A stretch of DNA of 64,000 bases from Diploscapter coronatus (taxonomy: Eukaryota; Nematoda; Chromadorea; Rhabditida; Rhabditidae): positions 35,921,201 to 35,985,200 of the forward strand of contig OZ038422.1 in the NCBI GenBank assembly GCA_964036155.1. The letters run 5' to 3'. The translations under genes and the position numbers were made by a program. Numbering within the stretch: position 1 is the first letter of the stretch; each line of letters starts with the position of its first letter. Shown here one piece after another: positions 12,446 through 24,421 of this stretch. The notes beneath the pieces are model-generated. The model had not been told where the DNA came from, made no database searches, and saw nothing but the letters and a program-made list of their open reading frames with translations.

Positions 12446-13708
12446 CTTCCTTCGCTTGCTTTCCACCGCTTTACACTAACGCCATTCTGCAATACACGAC
12501 CAATCACAGGGTAAGACAATCGTGGTGTGAAAATCGAGACAACAAATCGACTTCTTGGATGTCGACCAGTTCATCAACCATCAATATGCATGTAAAATAA
12601 TTCGAGTTTCGAAACGAAATAGTGTTTATCAAGTAAAGAAAAACAAGGTGCACTTTACAAAATGCAGAAGAACAAGTATTGCGAAAATCGTGATAACGAG
12701 AAATCGAACAAGAACGATTGGAATAACCAGCAATAACTCGGAGGATAATAAACTATACCAGAATTGTAGGAAAGTCCGATCAAAAGCTGAGAAATTTTCG
12801 AAAATCCGGCAGAAAAACAAAAACAATGAAAAATAAGAAAATGACGGTCATGCAGCACTCTTGACAGAGAAGACGACTAAAAGACGCGTAGTCCACTCCC
12901 GCTCGCTTTATTCTCGCCGTTCCCAAATTTCCCATTTTTGAAAATTTACCGTCGCGATTTTCCCGTTTTTCATTTCCTAGCTCACGATTCTGATGTCGAC
13001 AACAGACTTGGTCGTTCGTCGTCATTGACGCCGTAACTGCGACACTTTCGAAAGCGAAAATCAAAATGCTCACTTTGAATAATTTCTGCGACAACGAAAA
13101 CAAATAACAGAGTTGGCTGTCGACATCGACATGGGGCTCCAGAATGTCATTTTATCGAGTATATGATGCTCATGAGCCTTGAAAATTGGTATTTCAATAT
13201 TCGTAGATTTGTGCTCAAAATTCGCGACTTTCCTGCTTTGACTATCCTTTAGTCCTTTTTTCTTTCAAATTTTTATCAAACTCAACATTTATAGAATTCA
13301 CAATTTATTGCTTAGTTTTGTGTCCTGTAGGTTTTAGACGGACGACTTGATAGTTTGTTAGGACTCTAATTTTCCTGTTTGAGGGATTGGGAATTTTATC
13401 AATTTTGGAAAAAATCTGCTGACATAAATCATACCTTTTGCAATGCCTCCCAATTTATAAATTACTATTTACTGCTCTTATTCTATGTTATCGATTTTAG
13501 AACTAGCATATCATGATTTTTACATTTTTCCAAAAATGCCTGTTTTGCAGGGAATTGGCCGAGTCGTGTGTGTTTGGTTGGTTGTGGAGTGCCGAATCGA
13601 TCGTTCATCTGACTGAGCCATTCGACCACTTGTCACTGTTGCTTTGCTGATTGTCCGATTGTGTGAGCTAGGTTATGCACTGCGACTGATCGCTGAACAG
13701 CCACAGCA
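12446..13708. promoter_or_regulatory. Divergent promoter region between OS-9 and PPM1G
   Basis: These 1263 bases separate the OS-9 start (minus) from the PPM1G start (plus) and must hold both promoters. Locally GC-rich segments occur around 12880-12930 and 13550-13700. No TATA box or conserved element is clear, and no spliced 5' exon can be assigned. Confidence 0.4.
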
Positions 13709-16700
13709 ATGGGAGCCTATCTGTCGAAACCTGTGACTGAGAAGGAGACCGAGTCTGGCGCGGGCAATGGAATGAAATGGGCTGCCACCAGCATGCAGGG
13801 ATGGAGGGTCAATCAGGAGGTAGGACGGACGTAAATAAACTCATGGGTTCCTGGAAAAATTTCGATAATTTTTAGAAGAATAATTAAACTCCGATTTTTT
13901 TCAAGAACCAAGAAAGAGACAATAATTGAAAGAAAACCGATATTGAAGAACTTATCTGTCCTAAGTGTAAATCTTGAAACTAACTCGAATTTTGCAAGAT
14001 GCTGATTCTTCATAATTTATATCTTGGCAGAAACATTTTCTTATGAATAATTCTTGAAAAACGACTCATTTTCTTATTCCATCGAGCATCTTTATTATTT
14101 TCCAGGACGCGCACAACTGCGTATTGGACCTGCACGATGAATGGAATCTGTTCGCTGTATATGACGGCCACGGCGGGTCCGAAGTCGCTCGCTACACTGC
14201 TGACCATCTGCCTGATTTTCTCAAACAAAGGTACGATTCATCGTTTTCTAGCAACTCTTTAAAACATGAGAAATTCGGAAAAGGCAGTTCTTTGCCCTCT
14301 CTATCTTTATCTAGTCTCATTTTTGGAATAATGCGGAAGGAGAGTAGCAATTTTAAGATAATGATAAAAGTTCGACATTTCAGCAAATTCTGGGAATCTG
14401 CTGACATCGCCGCTCGTCTGCAGGAAATTTTCATCGACTTCGACGATACTCTTCGCTCTGCCAAGGTTATGAAGGAGTTGAAGGTGGGAGGTTATTATGA
14501 ATCGCAGAGATTTTTAAAAAAATTTTCTTGTAGCTTGTAATTGCGCCTCAAAAACTTTGAATACCGATCATTTTGAAAAACAAGCTATTTCAATGAACTG
14601 TGATTGTAACATTTTTCTCTTGAGAATTTTGCAAAACCGATCCTACTAGATGATGCGACCTTGCACAAATTCAGATATGAATTCCAAAAATTGAATGACT
14701 CATATACGTGATTTTGCAGAAACTGGCAAACGAGACAGGCAACGAGGAGAAGGAGAACGAGGGAGAGGACTCCGAGGATGAAGCTGACAGAATTCAGACT
14801 GTCGAGGAGAGTAGCATTCCGCTCGAGCAGTTGCTTGCCAGGTAAGTGATAATCTTCCGTTCCTCATCAATTCTCAATTTCCATGATGACATGTCGTTAT
14901 ATTTTCTGCCAGACACGGCCTTATGTTCTTTATGGTTAGGTCTTGGCCCTGCGCCATCTGCAACGTTCCTTTTCGTTCATTCCTTCTGCACATTCATTCA
15001 TTTTCTTCGAATTTTACTCCGATTTCCTTTATTCGATAGTAAACGTGGGACGTTTGGAAATGATAAAGTTCATAAGATCGCGCAGACTAAAAATAAATAA
15101 AGGGACAGGTGTACTCAAAAAGAAGTAAACATTTTTCATTAAATTTGGGTCTAGCATTTCTTAAACATTAATTATAAGGGCTAGGAAGTTTGAGTCTTGC
15201 CTAAATTAACTCTTATAATGATCATTCAGTAATCTTGATGAATAGTTTATTTTGTCATATTTAGATACGGCTACTCGTTCATGACTGGCACTCGTCTGCA
15301 GTCCATTGTCAATGCTGCCAACGATGAGGATTTCTTCTCGGTAAAGTGTTTTCTCGCACAGCCATACAATCTTTATCCTTTGGAAAACGTTTAGAAAAAG
15401 CGAAAACAATGCCCTATCTCTCTGCCCATGGCTAAGCTAAACGCGCAGCACGCTTTCAAAGGATAAGGCTTGCAAGGCCGTGCTCTTGAAATATATATAT
15501 ATATATATATAAGAAAAGAACTGGTGTTTTCCTGATTTCTCAAAACATTGATTATCTCAGGCTGCCATCAAAGTGTCGTCGTCGAGCGTGGTCGTGAAGG
15601 GAAAGAAGAACAAACGAGCCTGTAAGTCTCCCATGAACTGCGACGAGGACGTCAAGAGACCCAAAACTAATGGGGAAGAGTCGGCTGGTCAGAGAATTTA
15701 TTTGAATTCAAATCTACCCAAATTCAGAAGAAGTTTTATGACATTTTGAATGAGAATTCTTTCTTCAAATTTTCTGAAAGATGAACTAACTGAAAAATTC
15801 CTAGTGTTCTATTCTTCCTGACGACGAAAGCAGAATATTCAAATTAAGGTTCCGAGAAAGTCCCCTCTGAAAACGGGCAGGTTGATGGAGCTGGGGCGAG
15901 CTCGTCTGAAGGGAAGGGAGCTGAAGCAAACGGAGAGGACGGCAAAAAAGATGCTACCAACAGCCAGGAGAACAAGTGGGCAAATTCACTTATTATAATT
16001 CTTATGAAACTTTGGAATTCTGCTCGAAATTAAGTCAAGCTTACAGATGTTGTTGAAAGTAGGAAATCAGCCAAAAGCTATTTTATTGAAAAAAATCATG
16101 AAATGATAACTTCAGGAAAGAAAAGGCAGTCGAGGAAGGCATTAAAAATGGACACAAAAAGGAAGACAATGAAGTGAAAGAAGAAGAAGGGAATGGAAAC
16201 GGAAAGGAGGCTGGGAATGGGAAGACGGACAAAGACAAGGCTGATGTGCCTGTGGTCGTCGAGAGACAGAAGAAGAAGCCCGTCTTCGTCCAGAAGGAGA
16301 CCAGTGATGCAAACAGTGCTGCTCTCGAGTAAGTCTCATTGAAGCTTTGAAGAAGAAAAGTCTTCACATCATAAACTTCCCAATTTTTATTAAAAGCTCG
16401 AAAAAATGAACCTCCAATCCCCGATTGTATTTTTTCAAGATTGAAATTTTGAACGCATCCACTGCACATTAACATTTGGTAAAATAGTGTGGGGAAAGAT
16501 AGATCTCGTCAAATAGCAGCTGCAATTCAAAAATTATATTTTGTATTGTGTTGATGATTTGATACTCAAGAATCTTGAAAACTGAACATAGTGCTTTTGA
16601 CTTATTGGATTCACGAATACCCTTAAATGCAGACGTGTGAAGTCTGCATTTATTCTCCGAATCCTAAATCGATCTGCAGTCCTTCACCTCGCGTATCGAC

Positions 16701-19237
16701 AAGCGTTTCTCTATGCGGGATTTGCTTATTGCGACAAGCTAAATTTGAGAGTTTAAATAACAAAAGGGGCCATAGTATTGCTCAACAAAAGTTTTATTGA
16801 ACAATGCACACCCTTCACTAAAAAAAGATATTTTAGTGGTGGCGACACTTCGGATGAAGACGACGAGGACTTCAACGAGGCAGAGTCAGGAGAGGAGGAA
16901 TCAGGTACTGTAATTTTGCTAATCATTGAAAATTCCGGCATTTATTTTATGCCTTAGAACTGAGCAAGTTATCAGAAGAATCCTTACTGTCAACTTTTCT
17001 GTTTTTAGAACTTGGCTATAAAAATCGATTTCTGAATCGTTTCTTAGAATATTTTGATAGATTGAAATGGTCTTTTGTAAAATTCACCAGTTATTTTTCT
17101 TAGTTCTCTCCTTTGCCTACTCTCCCCCATCCTCTCAAAGCTTGGCGAATTTGAAATGAATTGACAATTTTCAGATGAAGAGGTCGAAATCGATGAGGAC
17201 AGTGCAGAAGGCGAAGGGGACGACGAAGAAGAGGAAGAGATAGAAGACGAAGAAGAATACATGCAGCAGGTATTCAAATAAATAATACTGTAGCTGATCA
17301 AGGAGACTGATGAAATTCTCTTACCTTCCAGTGCTCACTGCATAGAAACGTGCATTGAGTCTAACTCAATAGAGAAACATACTCTTTTCTCTTTGAAAAA
17401 TGACGCGCCTTCTTCCTCTATTATGACTTCTTTCGAAGTATAAGATCTACGTTTTTCGAATCTCCAGAATAATGCTGAATGAGTTGTAGGGAGTTGCGAA
17501 CAGTCTGTTGGCGAATGACACTCCCGGAGAGGATTCCGGCACCACTGCCTGCGTCTGCCTTATCAACAATAACAAGGTAAATATCTTTTTTAATTTTATT
17601 TTGACAAGTCAAAAATTTCTTGTTTTTCAATTAAATTTGAATTTTTATTCTGAACGGAGTAGGTTTGCGATTCTATCTGAGGAGAAGTAGAATTTTATAA
17701 TTTCACACAGACCTAAGCAGACTTTCAGCGAAAACGAAAAATTATAGAGAAGGGGTGCGCAAATAAAGATTTGCCTAAAGGACGAAATCGCTGCCTAGTT
17801 CTGATTTCACAAAGACATTTGACTTTTGAGGTGATTGTCGCGAATGCGGGTGATTCCCGCGCAGTGCTGTGCCGCGACGGACAGGCCATCGATCTGTCGG
17901 TGGATCACAAGCCTGAGGACGATATCGAAAAGACTAGAATTCACAATGCGGGTGGCACTGTCAATGAGGATGGAAGGTAGTATTCGTGTATTTGCTTTTT
18001 GGACAAAAATATCAGTTCGTTGATTCTTATTTTATCAACTCTATTTTTACTGGAAACTTTTCGAACTCAAGAAATGCGCAATTGTTCAACAAATGGACGA
18101 TTGAAAAAAATTTTGCAACTTATCATAATTTATGATAAAAAAAATCAATCTTTTGTTCCCAACCATCTTCTAGGTCTTAAAAATACACTGATTGTTGATA
18201 ATTTATATTTTTCCAGAGTGAACGGAGGTCTGAATCTGTCTCGCGCGCTCGGCGATCACTGCTACAAGAAAAACGCGGCTCTCCACCTCAAGGAGCAGAT
18301 GATCAGGTGAGCAGAAAAGATCATAGATTGATAAAATCAGTTTTTAAATCCTACTGCAATTCGAATTTGCAGTGCTCTGCCGGACGTGAAGATGGAGTCG
18401 ATCGGCCCCAAGGACGAGTTTCTCGTCGTTGCTTGCGATGGAATCTGGTACGGGATTTTTATATTCTAAATATAGGAAGAAAAAAGGAAAAATGACATGG
18501 AAAATGTCGTACAAATTTTAAAGGTTGTTAAAAAATCGAAAATAATTGTCAAAGGAAATATGCTCAAGAAAAATATCGAGGGAAAATTTTTTAAATAGAA
18601 ATCTTTCCCACAATCAACATTTTTCACCAAATTTAAAAATCATGTCGAAGTTGTTGAAATGAAAATGATAGATTTATTAATTGCAGGAATTCACTCGAAT
18701 CGCAGCAGGTGGTCGACTTCGTCCGCGAGCGACTCGCTAATGGCAGCACGTGCGAGGAGATTTGCGAAGAGGTGAAAAATGCTACTTTTGATATTTCTAA
18801 AGAGAACACTCTTCGGGAGCCAATTTTATCTTCAATCATAAAAAAGCAAATGTCTTTTCTTTTCAAAATTGCATCATTCCGATTTATTGCGTCCTAACAT
18901 TAACAGCAGAAAACTCGCTTCCTCTCAACTTTTCATGCTATTCTACATCCTGGCTAAAAGTAGTGAAGAAAATGTACAAAAACATTTCCTGTCGTTTAGG
19001 GCATAACAGTGCGCTGACAGTGTTATTTTAAAGCTTCAATCTTTCCAGATTTCGTTAAAAAATCATGCATTTTTAATTTCTATTCAGCTGTGCGACCACT
19101 GCCTGGCTGATTCAACTTCGGGTGACGGCACGGGCTGCGACAACATGACCGTCATCATCGCTCTCCTTAACTCCCCCACTCCCAATCAGACTGCTGTTGC
19201 TGCTGCAGACGGTCCTCAGGCTTCTTCATCTTCTTAA
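13709..19237 (+). CDS. PPM1G: Protein phosphatase PPM1G (PP2C gamma)
   Basis: Sixteen exons, all phases closing, encode 598 residues: 13709-13819, 14106-14230, 14384-14483, 14720-14841, 15265-15340, 15561-15687, 15849-15975, 16116-16328, 16837-16904, 17175-17269, 17490-17576, 17831-17976, 18217-18306, 18373-18447, 18687-18771 and 19088-19237. It begins MGAYLSKP, a potential myristoylation site, as usual for this subfamily. PP2C metal-binding motifs are intact: YDGHGG (D57), [29 protein letters not shown] and GCDNMT. Between the two catalytic halves lies a long acidic and Lys-rich insert (about residues 112-388), the hallmark of PPM1G. The family is a nuclear Mn/Mg-dependent Ser/Thr phosphatase acting on splicing factors and histones. 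Most introns are short; the intron at 16329-16836 is the longest. Confidence 0.95.
15370..15470. repeat. Foldback repeat in PPM1G intron
   Basis: TTATCCTTTGGAAAACG near 15373 is mirrored by CGCTTTCAAAGGATAAGG near 15450. The pair lies in the intron 15341-15560 and is followed by an AT dinucleotide run. Confidence 0.4.
15489..15511. repeat. (AT)n microsatellite
   Basis: About eleven AT units in the PPM1G intron 15341-15560. No functional role is visible. Confidence 0.8.
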
Positions 19238-22200
19238 ATTCTCCAATTTCTCCTTTTCAATCCCGGATATCTTTTGGTAAACTGAAGAAATAGTCGCATC
19301 AACAAGAAAAGGTATGACTTTTCAATGCTATTATTCTTCAAATTACCCCACTCATTTTCATAACCTTTTTACGTCAAAAATTAACTTCCCCATTTCCAAT
19401 TTTCGACAGTTACAATAGGACGGTACAAATGATAGTTTTCTGCAATATAGCGTCATCAGTTCTATCAAATTATACAACTTTTCTCATGAAAACCTGTGAT
19501 TTGATACGAATCGTGACGTCATATCGTAAAACTGCACGTTGTTCATACCGTCATATCGTCGTTGTCCCACTTTTCAATCTCGAATATTTCTTCTGGAAAT
19601 ATGAAAATAGTGACATTAGAAAATCATGGATCTTGAATTTGTTTCAATGTCGCTATTTTCGGATTCATTTTTGCAAACTTTATCCACTTCTTTCTTGTTA
19701 TTTCATTCCTACCCGTTTAATGATTATCAATGCTTCAGAGAGGATTAGGTGACAATTTTCGAAGATTCTTTTTAACCTTCGAATAATCTGTCATTTTTGT
19801 CGTTGTCGCGGAATTTTCGACAACAACAACAGCAGATGACAAAGATTGTTGTCGGAATTTAAATCTTTCTGAAACACTTTCCCCACTTTTGTTAGTCCTC
19901 ACCCAATAGACGATCGTGCCATCGCGCACTTTTTCCCTTTTTATTTCGTTCACTTCTTCCATTTATTCTGTATTTTTGTTTATTTCTCTCTTCAATTTCT
20001 CTTATTCTCTTCGAGAGTATATCTACAATCTTCTGTTGTCGTCTTTTCGTTTATTTGATTGTTGTTTCTCTTCTCATTTTCAGGCCGATCAGTTTGTTTT
20101 TCTTTCCTTATGTATCTTTATCCGTGCTGTGGTAAATTATGTGAATTTTTAAGGTAAATGAAGACTTCGGCCAAAAATGGTGAGCAGGAAAAGCTAATAT
20201 TTCACGAATTGTGTGACACTTGCACTAAGTGTTATCTTTCAACATTTTCTAAAAAGCATGATGATCAAGTTTTAGCATCGTAAAGATGTCATTAATATAT
20301 TCGAGGTATTTCTTGAATAATATTCTCGAGCTCACAAGTGTGATTAATTCATATTGTTTATGATTTAATATATCAGGTAAGGTAATTCGAATTTTACTTC
20401 GCAGTACAAAAATCATTTAAATGACATGAATATCGAAAATTGAATTATCATAAATGTGATATTTCTGAAATGAGGAACTGAAGTTTTGATTTCTGAGGTT
20501 AATAATATTCGAATATGAAGACTTGTAGACCAGTCAAACTATCAAATTGATATTTTATGATTCTCTGTGAACAGTGCAATAGTGCATATTTGCATTGCGA
20601 GGAAAATTCCTCAAATTGCCACATTAGATTCGCATAAAACCACACGAATCATATCAATGAAAAGAGGAAAATAGCAAGATTTAGCATTTCAACATGAAAG
20701 GAGAATGATCGAAAGGAATCATAAGGCTATGATAAAATCATTAAAAAAAATGTTGGAAATCATATCAACTATCATTTTTATTCTGTTATTTTTGGATCAT
20801 GAGAAAAATCACCGAATTTAGTATTTCCTGTAAACTGAATATCGTTTGAGGATACTGTATCTTTAATTCCTTTTCTTACAAATTATAATCGATAGATCTT
20901 ATGGTTTTCATACAATCTGAATACTACCTTCTTAACAATATTAATTTCGTCCCATTATTCAGCGCTACATGAGTGCCATGTAAAATTTGCATAGCAAGGG
21001 AATTAATCTTAGAAGATACAGCATTTTTAACACTTTCTTGCAAATTAAAATAAATGAACCTTATGAGTTTCATTTTCCAATTTATTTACTGATAAACATT
21101 TGTCTCTTTTCAAAATTAGTTGCAGCTTTACAGGGGATGACGTGTTCTTCCGAATGATATCAAAATGGGCATTCAGGTTTTTAGTTTCGAGTGTTTTAGT
21201 TGTCTATCAGTTACATACATTATGGTAGACATTGAAGTGCTAGTTCTGAATATAAGAATCACTGAATTATTCCAAACCGTTTTCCTTTTATTATTCTCCA
21301 ATATATGATGAGATATGGTGACGAATCATTTATTCATTTGGGTGTAAACCTCATGTAATAATTATCACTTGACTATTATTCAGCTTTTCATCTGGAATTC
21401 ATTTTTCGCCTATCATTCGGAAACTCGAAAATTTCAAAACAGATAACGGCAAAGAGTGATAAAAATAGCATTAGAAAAAATAAATAGATCTTTTCTAATA
21501 TTTTCAATTTTGCAAATCTAGCAATTTCAGTAACTTGAAAAATGCATTACTTGCAGCATGTAAAAATGTTATGAAAAATAGAAGGAAATTTGCCTATTAT
21601 TTCCTCCTACACATCTTCTTCAAAACTTTCAAGTTATTTGGCCAAGATTGAAGTTGCGAAGCTTTCAAACCCGTAATTTCCAAACAGTCATTCTGTTTCC
21701 AGTTCATTTTGGTGTTGCTCATTCATTCGCAAGCAACTCTCCGTTATCTTCGATTCAATGCAAAATGCAATCATTTCGTTTCTCAATTCTCAGTTTTATT
21801 CTCTAATCGTTTTTGCTTAGTCCGTTTTGAATTTAGTGACTTCCTCTCGACTCGAAGGGTCTGTCATCCGTCAGTTAGGCGTGTCCTCATTGCTTCACTG
21901 CATATTCACCTTTCCATTCATTTGATATGACTTTTTGGAATTCATTTCGTAAAATAAGCCTATTTATGACTGCGAAGAGTTCCCGTAGAACGGAATGTTA
22001 ATCTTGCAATTATGAGGAGCACATTAGTGATAAGTTGTTTTCACTTTTGCAATTTATAATGACTACTTATCGAATGTTCAAGTGCCGTTCAAATCGAAAT
22101 CATTGCGAAGATGAAACATCGCATTTTATCTACAGTAGTCCACTTTTTCGTTGTCTAATATCACTCACTCGAAAAAAATATTCAATCATTAGACATGCAA

Positions 22201-24421
22201 AGAAAGCTTTTTTCATTCAAATCATTCGTTTTCTTGAACCATAACAAGAAATTTAGCTTCTTTTGTTTTAAAACATAAAACTTGAAAAGGTTTACTTTTC
22301 TGCACAGTAAACTGATCATAGTCAATAGTTTCCCAAATGAATGCTGATTTGCAAGTTTGAAAGGCGACCGTCAGCCAGTCAATTTATCTACTCCTGCTCG
22401 ATTCGAATTCACAATTCATCAATCGTCCTTCGGAGAACGGTGTTCTGTCCTCTCCTGTGCCTATCCATTTCAACTCCTCCATTCCTTTACTCTTCCACCT
22501 TCCAATTGATTCTTATCTCAGCTCATCACTCACTTTCAAAATCGCTTTTCTGTTCATTTTTCTCCTTTCCGTCTCTGTTCAAATGTTCCTTTTTCGATTT
22601 CAAATTGCCATCTTCATTTTCTCTGCCTCGTTTTATTTACCCACGCATTTCATAATATTCAGTCTTATCAATTTTCCGACATTTCACATTCAATCAGTCG
22701 CGTTTTCGAGTGCGCAATAATCCTAAGTTAGTATTCCAGTTTTTCGGTTAATTTAATTATGCCATTTAGCATTCCATTGCAAACAATAGGAACTACCGTA
22801 TCCGCTTTGATAATTCAAATTTTTGAGCAGCAATGATAACGATTTTGCACAAATAATATTGACAAATCGTCATACTAAATTTAATGATCGTATGATAACG
22901 AATTCGAAAAATATTCAGATAGCCAAATGTTCCATTCCCTTTTTAATCATACCATTTACACTGCGTGCATATGATATATCGCTTTTCAAAATTTCAACCT
23001 ATGAATTTACACATTCTGTCATAACACGGGTAAACAGAACCTCAATACTTTATTAGAGTCGAAGTTTAAAATGTGTCATTTATAAGATGAAAAGATATTT
23101 TTTGTAAAATAGTTTTGATCTTAACTTGTGACCAATAATGACGGAACAACTTTCGTTTGTAATTTCCGACTGGTGGATGTAAAAATGCCATATCTAAACG
23201 CAGCGCAACATCGTCTGCCTGCCATCTCCATTCATTCGGATATTCAGTTCATTTCAGTCCTCCAGTGTTGAAGCATTGAATTTGTCCTGTTCACTAATTC
23301 GTAGCCCTCTTCTTCTTCTGTATTTTCATCCTCAGATTTTCATAGATTTGTCATCCACATTTCGTTAATGAAAATTCAGTTCATTTCAGTTTTTATGCAG
23401 CAACAAAGAAATTGTTCTCCCATTGAATTTACAGTTCACAACGTTGACATACTCATTCACATTCTCTCAAACGACGTAGTTATTCAGATTCTGTCACTCA
23501 TGTTTTTGATAGTCTCTTTAAAATTCAACTAACTAGCAATCAAATTTTATTCATCATTAGTTTCCTAATTTAATGCAGAATCGTCTGTCTCTCACGTCAC
23601 CTCGCGTTCCAAGTTTTGAAATCCTCATTTCATTAGTGAAATTCCGTTGTTCAAAGTTTCTCTCTACTTAGAAACAATTTCATTGTTTCTCTAAATCTTG
23701 ACCTGTCATTTGCTCTGTATTCCTCTCCTCCAAAATTTGCCATCTTCATTTCGCTAGTCCTCTCATTTATTCGTAGATTCCGTGCGTTTCACCGTCCTGA
23801 CAGTCAGGCATTGAGGCATTGCTTGGGAAGGCAAGCAGCAATCAGATTGTCTGTTCTGCTGGCCGTTTAATTCCTCCTATCTCTGCATTCGATCTGTATC
23901 TGTGTATATGTTCTGTTCCTTCCACTCTTCCACTTCGACTGTCTCATTTTTTCCATTTTCATTTTCCAATTCTCCTTCTTTCCAGGTATCTTCTTCTCCA
24001 TTTCCCTCTCTCCCATTCTCTACTGTACTTCGCATGTTTATATTCCCATTTCAATTCGATTGTTGTTGCCCTTTTGGGTTCTGTACATTCTTTCCTTTTC
24101 CAAAAATTATCGCATTTGATCTAAATTTTGAGCATCAAAATATGAGGTCATACTTCCCTTCGGAAAATATTCTTCTTTAGTTTCATGCTATTTATCACAG
24201 CATCATTAACCTAGATTCTTCATTTTTATTGTCATTTTTATCGAATTGATACGATTTCACTTGATTAACGGTAGAGCACGAATAGAATACACCGCTGGAA
24301 ATAAGTATAGAAGCCCTAAGTTATGCAGGCTTCATTTATGAAAGTGATAATTTCACGATATGATCTATAAGTTTTCGTTACGATTCACTTTACGAAATTT
24401 CTTTTAGATTTTCTTCTCAGA
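19238..24421 (+). promoter_or_regulatory. Gene-free 5.2 kb upstream of dachshund
   Basis: No coding exon could be supported on either strand. The first few hundred bases hold the PPM1G 3' end. From about 22340 to 24170 the plus strand is pyrimidine-rich, with loosely repeated phrases such as CATCTTCATTT and ATTCGTAG, which produces many spurious open frames. Large gene-free flanks are common next to developmental transcription factors, so cis-regulatory DNA for dachshund is the most likely content. Unrecognised 5' exons or a non-coding RNA remain possible. Confidence 0.4.

Noticed and set aside
12555..12836. 93-codon Lys/Arg/Asn-rich plus-strand frame in the OS-9/PPM1G promoter region
   Set aside because: Composition follows the AT-rich spacer. 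There is no family match, and the opposite strand is equally open.
16083..16475. Long minus-strand open frame opposite PPM1G
   Set aside because: It is the antisense of the Glu/Lys-rich insert. Repetitive GAA/AAG codons keep the other strand open, and the plus-strand exon is phase-supported.
19514..19521. TGACGTCA, a CRE-type site
   Set aside because: A single 8-base match in a 5-kb spacer carries little weight without a second site or conservation.
22341..22720. Overlapping Phe/Ser/Leu-rich plus-strand frames
   Set aside because: Both arise from pyrimidine bias. They lack splice signals and conserved motifs.
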